Shown: in pieces, positions 5,889 to 9,692 of the stretch
Layout of the letters: each line of letters opens with the position of its first letter
Position numbering within the stretch: the first letter of the stretch is position 1
From: Candidatus Roizmanbacteria bacterium
GTDB lineage: Bacteria; Patescibacteriota; Microgenomatia; UBA1406; GWC2-37-13
Assembly (NCBI GenBank): GCA_026395455.1
Contig: JAPLYR010000115.1
Location: 1 to 9,692 of the forward strand
Length of the DNA stretch: 9,692 bases
Reading direction: 5' to 3'
The notes under the pieces: model-generated
Seen by the model: only the letters and a program-made list of their open reading frames with translations
What the model was told of the DNA's origin: nothing
The model's database searches: none
Made by a program: the position numbers and the translations under genes

Positions 5889-7592
5889 ATGGAGATTTTA
5901 AGTCAAGTATATAAACCTGAAAGATATACTGCCCAAACAGATATTGTAATTCTTCCTGCATGGATTCAAAAAAGAGTTTCTACACAACCTCAAGTTGGAT
6001 CGAAAATTCGGGGTATCTTTCATGAAAAAGCAAGTCTTGAAGAGCAGAGTCGATTATGTAGAGAGGGGATTATTAAATATAAAGGCAATTGTTCCACATG
6101 TTACAAAGAAATTAGACTGAGCCTTATTGGAGAATCAGTCGCAAAGGGAGAAAGCGGAAGAAATTACGATAGAGAGGATATTGAGGAAGTACTAAAAATG
6201 GCCAAAGAAGGGGCTTTCAAAGTACTTGTAACAACTGAAAATGATAGGTTAGCAAGAAAAAGATCTGTAGCAGCTACATTCAGAGATGAACTTAAAGGAA
6301 TGGGGGTCCAAATATATTCTCTTTCACAACCGCTATCTTTAAAATGTCCAATATGTTTTGATCCATTAGATGATGACGTGGGCATAATCACAGAGACTAT
6401 TTCTGATATGAAGTCCCAGCTTGACTTGAGCAGAATTAGACGTAATTACAAGATTGGAATGCCTAGAAGAATTGAGAGCGGAAAACCATCAGGGTCATTA
6501 GCATATGGCCTGATTAAAAAGTATAAGGTAATTGGAAAAGATCAAACAGGGAACGATATTCTTAGTACATATTATGTATGGGACGAGACAAAGATTCAAA
6601 TAGTAAAAAGAATAGCAAAAGAATATCTTTCAGGGAAAGGTGTTTGGTCAATCAGTAAGGATTTAAATGATGAAGGTATATCATCGCCTCAAGGAAGTAT
6701 ATGGAGAAGGTCAACGATAATATGTTTACTGAATAATCCAGTTTATTCAGGGAAAATTCGGTGGGGATGGAAACCTGTAAAAAATGGATTACGAAAGATA
6801 CAACCAAGAGGAAAATGGAAGATGGCTACAGCAGAATTTAAGGGTATTTGGCCACTAGACTATCAAGAGAAGATTACACAAGAAATAGCTAGAAAATATA
6901 GAGTTGGGGGAAGAGCTGCTGCATCTACAGGATTATTAATAGGACTTCTCAAATGTGGTAAATGTGGGAGCTCAATGTTGAAAATTAAAGGGAAAAAAAC
7001 GTTTAAAAATGGCACTCAATATGTCTATGAAGGTTACGGCTGCGGTGCCTTTATTCAAGGAGGAGCTTGTCGGCATAATGGCATAAAGCAGGCAAAGCTT
7101 GATCAGTTAATTCTTGATGAAGTAAATAAGCTTGCAAATGACGACACTAGAAAAAGCTTTTACAATAGGCTGAATAAGACAAAACAAGTAACGCTACAAA
7201 GCATGATTAATAAGAAAAAAATAGAACTTGATAGATATATTTCTTCATACGATAGAGTCTTACGTGCTTACAGGAACGGAATTGATTCACTTGAGGAATA
7301 CGCAATAAATAAAGAGCAAATTTTACCCAAAATTGACCTATTAAAAGGGGAATTGATAAAACTTGAACTTAAGGTTCAGACAAGATTAAATCTCTCATGG
7401 GAGGAAAATTTTGAATTAGCAATAAATAAGTTCATCAAATATAAATGCCCGGAGGATAAGATGATAGTTAAGTCGATTCTTAATAAGTTAATTGATAGGA
7501 TTGAATTTACAAAAATAACTAGCAAAGAACGAAAGGTGAAGATTCTTTATAGGATTGATACTCCAGACATAAACACAAAACAAACTAATTAA
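5889..7592 (+). CDS. Large serine recombinase (integrase) of the left element
   Basis: 567 residues. It is the presumed site-specific integrase for the element that ends in comM at about 7689. The catalytic domain has QKRVSTQPQV with nucleophile Ser31 and R29. ASLEEQ follows after an extra about 11-residue insertion (about 37-47). Next come GESGRNYDRED and the ENDRLARKRS motif (R120, R123). An unusual feature is two Cys pairs inside this domain, C68/C71 and C153/C156, which may form an extra zinc site. The recombinase domain follows (GMPRRIESGKPSGSLAYGL, then SPQGSIWRRSTI and LLNNPVYSGKIRWG). The zinc ribbon uses C356, C359, C385 and C394, and a lysine-rich coiled coil (about 425-490) completes the large serine recombinase plan. 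A TATAGA box lies 5 nt before the ATG and no SD is seen. It points toward the comM fragment, about 100 bp away. Confidence 0.95.
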   Translation: MEILSQVYKPERYTAQTDIVILPAWIQKRVSTQPQVGSKIRGIFHEKASLEEQSRLCREGIIKYKGNCSTCYKEIRLSLIGESVAKGESGRNYDREDIEEVLKMAKEGAFKVLVTTENDRLARKRSVAATFRDELKGMGVQIYSLSQPLSLKCPICFDPLDDDVGIITETISDMKSQLDLSRIRRNYKIGMPRRIESGKPSGSLAYGLIKKYKVIGKDQTGNDILSTYYVWDETKIQIVKRIAKEYLSGKGVWSISKDLNDEGISSPQGSIWRRSTIICLLNNPVYSGKIRWGWKPVKNGLRKIQPRGKWKMATAEFKGIWPLDYQEKITQEIARKYRVGGRAAASTGLLIGLLKCGKCGSSMLKIKGKKTFKNGTQYVYEGYGCGAFIQGGACRHNGIKQAKLDQLILDEVNKLANDDTRKSFYNRLNKTKQVTLQSMINKKKIELDRYISSYDRVLRAYRNGIDSLEEYAINKEQILPKIDLLKGELIKLELKVQTRLNLSWEENFELAINKFIKYKCPEDKMIVKSILNKLIDRIEFTKITSKERKVKILYRIDTPDINTKQTN

Positions 7593-7602
7593 TTTAGTTT
7601 TT
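7582..7602 (+). terminator. Intrinsic terminator-like hairpin at the recombinase stop codon
   Basis: AAACTAA (7582-7588) pairs perfectly with TTAGTTT (7594-7600) around a 5-nt loop, and the descending arm ends in a run of five T (7598-7602). The stop codon TAA (7590-7592) lies mostly in the loop. The stem is A/T-rich and so modest in strength, but it would prevent transcription from running antisense into the comM fragment. Confidence 0.45.
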
Positions 7603-7685
7603 CTACTTCAAAAAGAATAGATATCGATTTGGATGATTCTGAGTCTATTTCTAAGGCATATTAACATATTTACTATCTGTTATGA

Positions 7686-7692
7686 CTAACCA
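7686..7692. other. Junction of the left element with comM (probable attachment site)
   Basis: Minus-strand comM coding similarity runs through codons for PIEDG (last codon 7691-7689) and stops abruptly. A TAG (7688-7686) and non-comM sequence follow, whereas ComM normally continues after this motif with a conserved V-T-I-S-R segment. This places the left element's crossover within a few bases of the conserved GAGGATGG. The other junction lies outside the window, so the core dinucleotide cannot be defined. Confidence 0.55.
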
Positions 7693-8021
7693 TCCTCAAT
7701 TGGCTGGCGCAATGATTCTAAAATGGAACGAGGAAATTCAGGGAATTCATCCAAAAAAAGCACTCCTCTGTGAGCAAGTGATATTTCACCAGGCATTGGG
7801 TGAGTTCCTCCCCCAGTAAGACCAATTCGAGAAGTCGTATGGTGAGGTGTTCGAAATGGGCGAGTAGTAACAAACCCTTGATTTTGTAAAAGACCTACAA
7901 TTGAATATATTTTTGAGATCTCAAGTATTTCTTCGCGATCAAGAGGTGGCATGATAGAGGGAAACGCTCGTGAAAGAAGTGTTTTCCCGGCTCCTGGTAC
8001 TCCTTTAAGATGGAGATTGTG
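7689..8021 (-). pseudogene. comM: Internal fragment of comM (Mg-chelatase-like AAA+ ATPase, YifB family)
   Basis: About 111 codons, without its N- and C-terminal parts. The minus strand starts at HNLHLKG, passes the Walker A motif GVPGAGKT and [19 protein letters not shown], then [11 protein letters not shown] and [19 protein letters not shown]. It continues through Walker B GVLFLDE and ends at [13 protein letters not shown]. These are the most conserved blocks of the ComM family, whose members promote branch migration during natural transformation. The N-terminal Lon-protease-like region should lie to the right, and the rest of the ATPase and C-terminal part to the left; neither is in the window. 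The frame has no stop or shift, so disruption is recent or still reversible by excision. The internal ATG at 7952 is Met of SIMPPL, not a start. Serine recombinases point at the fragment from both sides. Confidence 0.93.
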
Positions 8022-9483
8022 GACGCAGTGTTGGATTTAGACCTTCAAGAAAGGATTTGTACATATTCACGTATTTCTCATAATCTTTTTTCTTAGGGAT
8101 AGATACAATCTTCTTTTCGTTTTGATTTTGGAAAAGTATTTGGCTTTTCTCGACTTCTTTTCTCTCTTTGAGTATTCGATTATTTTGTTCTTTAAGTTGT
8201 TCTAGAGTAATCACCTCACTACTGAATGCTCGTAATAGATTATTTTCTTCAGATTTCAAACTCAGGAGTTTTTGTTCAATGGACTTATTCTGAAACTCGG
8301 AGGTCGGTGTACTAATTGCGTTATTTTCCCGTTTGGATATCCATTTCTCAAACTGAGACTTTATAAGATTGGGATTGGTAAGAAGGCTTTGTATTGAATT
8401 CCACACAATTGACTCAACCGTATCTGCCTTCACTATGCTTGCTTTGCAAGGGACAGGGGAGTTGAGTTTATTTTTAAAATAGCAGCGGTAATATCGCTTA
8501 CCATGCACAGGTATTCCATGCATAGACCCCATTTCAACTCCACATTTAATTAATCCCTTGAGCATATAAGTGTGTTTTGAGTTCCTATTAGACATTAATG
8601 CATTTTGTTTGAGTTGATTCTGCGAAGTGCTAAAGGTCTCTTTACTTATTATTGCAGGGACTTGAATTGGTATCCAATCTTCTTTGGGTCTGAGTCGCAT
8701 TAATGTATTCTCTCTCCTGGAATATTTTCCTTTTTCTTGTTCCTTTAAAGACGGAATATAAAAGTGTTTATTGTAGAAAGTCGTTCCACAATAAGTTTCA
8801 TTCCTTAGTATCTTGTGAACGCTTGACCTAGCCCATTGATTTCCTTTTCTTGCAGTTATTCCTTGTGTTTGGAGTCTATCTATAATCTTGTAAGTTGTAA
8901 GTTGTTCATCAGTGAGCCATTTAAACATATCTCTAACAGTTTTAGCCTCACTTTCATTGATTTTATACTCTGCAAAACCAGAACCCGTTTGATTTTTTGG
9001 TATACAAATATATCCATACGGAGGAATATTTCCTATCACATGATTACTTTTCGCTCTGAATAATCTTCCCCTCCTAGTTCGTTCCACTATTTTGACTTTT
9101 TCATATTCTGCAACGATTCCTTGTAAACCGAGAAGCATATTGTCTTCAGGGGTCTCAGCAGTTTTCATGTTTTTAAAAATCACCTCTACATTATATTTTT
9201 TCAATTCATCCAAAATCAGTACTTGGTAGGCGTATTTTCTTGCAAGTCTATCGGGGCTATGAATATATAATCTTTCAAAAGACTTTTTTCTCGCTTCATC
9301 TCTTAATCTATCTAAAGCAGGACGAGCGAGGATAGTCCCACTATACCCTTCATCACTAAATGTTTCAATTAATGTGTCTCCGTTTTGTTGGATTAAAATC
9401 TCATCTTCAGCTATCTGAGACGCAATAGTCTTTTGTTCTTCTTGCTTTTCTGTTGATACTCGAGCATATATTGCTGCTTTCAT
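8005..9483 (-). CDS. Serine recombinase (integrase) of the right element
   Basis: 492 residues. The resolvase domain begins at once with [12 protein letters not shown] (nucleophile Ser10, R8), then [17 protein letters not shown] and SPDRLARKY (R79, R82). The recombinase domain includes [28 protein letters not shown], and a long basic stretch. The usual zinc ribbon is degenerate: the first CxxC has become CGVE (C314, Glu317), though later cysteines (YYRCYF, PVPCKAS) remain. A coiled-coil region precedes the C-terminus. It is clearly different from the left recombinase in length, start and insertions. The start is well supported by GGAG 9 nt upstream. The last codons (about 8024-8005, PQSPS and stop) are comM sequence read in another frame, so the C-terminus depends on integration. 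Expected role: integration at the Walker A-proximal site in comM. Confidence 0.94.
   Translation of the reverse strand: MKAAIYARVSTEKQEEQKTIASQIAEDEILIQQNGDTLIETFSDEGYSGTILARPALDRLRDEARKKSFERLYIHSPDRLARKYAYQVLILDELKKYNVEVIFKNMKTAETPEDNMLLGLQGIVAEYEKVKIVERTRRGRLFRAKSNHVIGNIPPYGYICIPKNQTGSGFAEYKINESEAKTVRDMFKWLTDEQLTTYKIIDRLQTQGITARKGNQWARSSVHKILRNETYCGTTFYNKHFYIPSLKEQEKGKYSRRENTLMRLRPKEDWIPIQVPAIISKETFSTSQNQLKQNALMSNRNSKHTYMLKGLIKCGVEMGSMHGIPVHGKRYYRCYFKNKLNSPVPCKASIVKADTVESIVWNSIQSLLTNPNLIKSQFEKWISKRENNAISTPTSEFQNKSIEQKLLSLKSEENNLLRAFSSEVITLEQLKEQNNRILKERKEVEKSQILFQNQNEKKIVSIPKKKDYEKYVNMYKSFLEGLNPTLRPQSPS
8019..8027. other. Junction of the right element with comM (probable attachment site)
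   Basis: In the comM frame, similarity begins at HNLHLKG (His codon 8021-8019). Upstream codons no longer match the usual A-x-G-G-H-N context, and the sequence becomes recombinase 3' coding DNA. The crossover therefore lies within a few bases of 8021-8027, just before Walker A. The partner junction is outside the window. Confidence 0.5.
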
Positions 9484-9650
9484 GGTTTTATTCTCCTCTC
9501 TTTCACAAACTTTTCAAATTCAGTCTTGTCTATTCGAAGTTCAGTGCCAAACCTATAAGCTGGGAGTATTCCCTTATCAATCCATCGTCTTATTGTTATT
9601 GTCTTTAGGTCAAGTATCTTTGCAATCTGTCTTGTCGTATAAAATTCCAT
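9480..9650 (-). CDS. Excisionase-like / MerR-type helix-turn-helix protein
   Basis: A complete 56-residue frame. It begins MEFYTTRQIAKILDLKTITI, then RRWIDKGILPAYRFGTELRI, and ends with an aromatic helix, [12 protein letters not shown]. This is the HTH_17/excisionase-family winged-helix plan: 'yTt.eiA.iL....tvrrWi..G.l.a.r.G...rI...e...f'. Such proteins act as DNA-bending excisionases or as small regulators. The TGA stop overlaps the ATG of the serine recombinase by four bases (ATGA, 9480-9483), so the two genes form an operon with coupled translation. It is first in the operon, only 8 nt from a consensus -10 box. It could be the recombination directionality factor of the right element or simply its repressor; the sequence does not decide. 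Confidence 0.88.
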   Translation of the reverse strand: MEFYTTRQIAKILDLKTITIRRWIDKGILPAYRFGTELRIDKTEFEKFVKERRIKP

Positions 9651-9658
9651 ATAGCCTT

Positions 9659-9688
9659 ATTATATGATACTTTAAGTAACATTGTCAA
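9659..9688 (-). promoter_or_regulatory. Consensus sigma-70 promoter for the excisionase-recombinase operon
   Basis: On the minus strand TTGACA (9688-9683) and TATAAT (9664-9659), both perfect consensus hexamers, are separated by 18 bp. The -10 ends 8 nt before the ATG at 9650, so transcription should begin within a base or two of the start codon, giving a leaderless or nearly leaderless message. Confidence 0.8.
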
Positions 9689-9692
9689 TGGT

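Noticed and set aside
6164..6391. Minus-strand 75-codon open frame
   Set aside because: It is antisense to the catalytic domain of the left recombinase and Ser-rich, with no recognisable motif.
7686..7952. Open frame from ATG 7952 as a complete small gene
   Set aside because: The frame continues upstream through Walker A of ComM to 8021. The ATG is an internal Met of SIMPPL, and the piece is a fragment, not a gene.
8836..9063. Plus-strand 75-codon open frame
   Set aside because: It is antisense to the right recombinase; that gene carries clear motifs, this frame none.
5889..9483. Both recombinases as the two ends of one element
   Set aside because: The intact comM piece lies between them and both point toward it. 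The proteins differ in length, insertions and zinc ribbon. Two separate integrations explain this more simply.
9482..9667. Plus-strand 61-codon open frame at the right end
   Set aside because: It is antisense to the excisionase-like gene, which has a family match, a promoter and a coupled stop.
1..9692. CRISPR array, rRNA or tRNA genes
   Set aside because: No regularly spaced repeats, no rRNA signatures, and no tRNA cloverleaf with a TTC-type T-loop were found by reading either strand.

Overview
This is a visibly AT-rich bacterial window using the standard code. Most of it is accessory DNA: parts of two different serine-recombinase elements, which meet around a short piece of a host competence gene, comM (Mg-chelatase-like AAA+ ATPase). 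The likely host is a Candidatus Patescibacteria (CPR) bacterium. That is inferred from AT-richness, many small genes with promoter-like boxes almost touching the start codon, and the type of cargo; no universal marker gene is present to settle it.

Layout. Positions 1-442 (minus) hold the start of a membrane protein that runs off the left edge. It is preceded by a consensus promoter and a GC-richer, highly foldable leader (458-588). Positions 663-1004 (plus) encode a helix-turn-helix protein resembling phage terminase small subunits. An AlbA_2/ATPase-fold regulator (1131-2567, minus) and a small helix-turn-helix gene (2708-2914, minus) follow. The latter is divergent from an unrecognised gene (2938-3621, plus), and the two share one short promoter region. 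A plus-strand series then runs: a small cysteine-rich protein, a DUF5659-like protein, a RepB/archaeo-eukaryotic-type primase (4277-5659), a 67-residue protein overlapping its stop, and a large serine recombinase (5889-7592) ending in a terminator-like hairpin.

Positions 7689-8021 (minus) are an internal ComM segment from the codons before Walker A to the conserved PIEDG motif. Sequence on both sides is unrelated. On the right begins a second element: a different serine recombinase (8005-9483, minus) and, overlapping its start by four bases, a 56-residue excisionase-like protein (9480-9650) under an excellent sigma-70-type promoter. The 3' end of this recombinase gene runs into comM sequence, so its last residues come from the target.

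Interpretation. Two independent integrases appear to have used two attachment sites about 330 bp apart in the same gene, disrupting comM twice. The left element has a replication primase, a terminase-small-subunit-like protein, regulators and an integrase. It looks like a small integrative element, possibly a phage satellite, but its left boundary is not visible.
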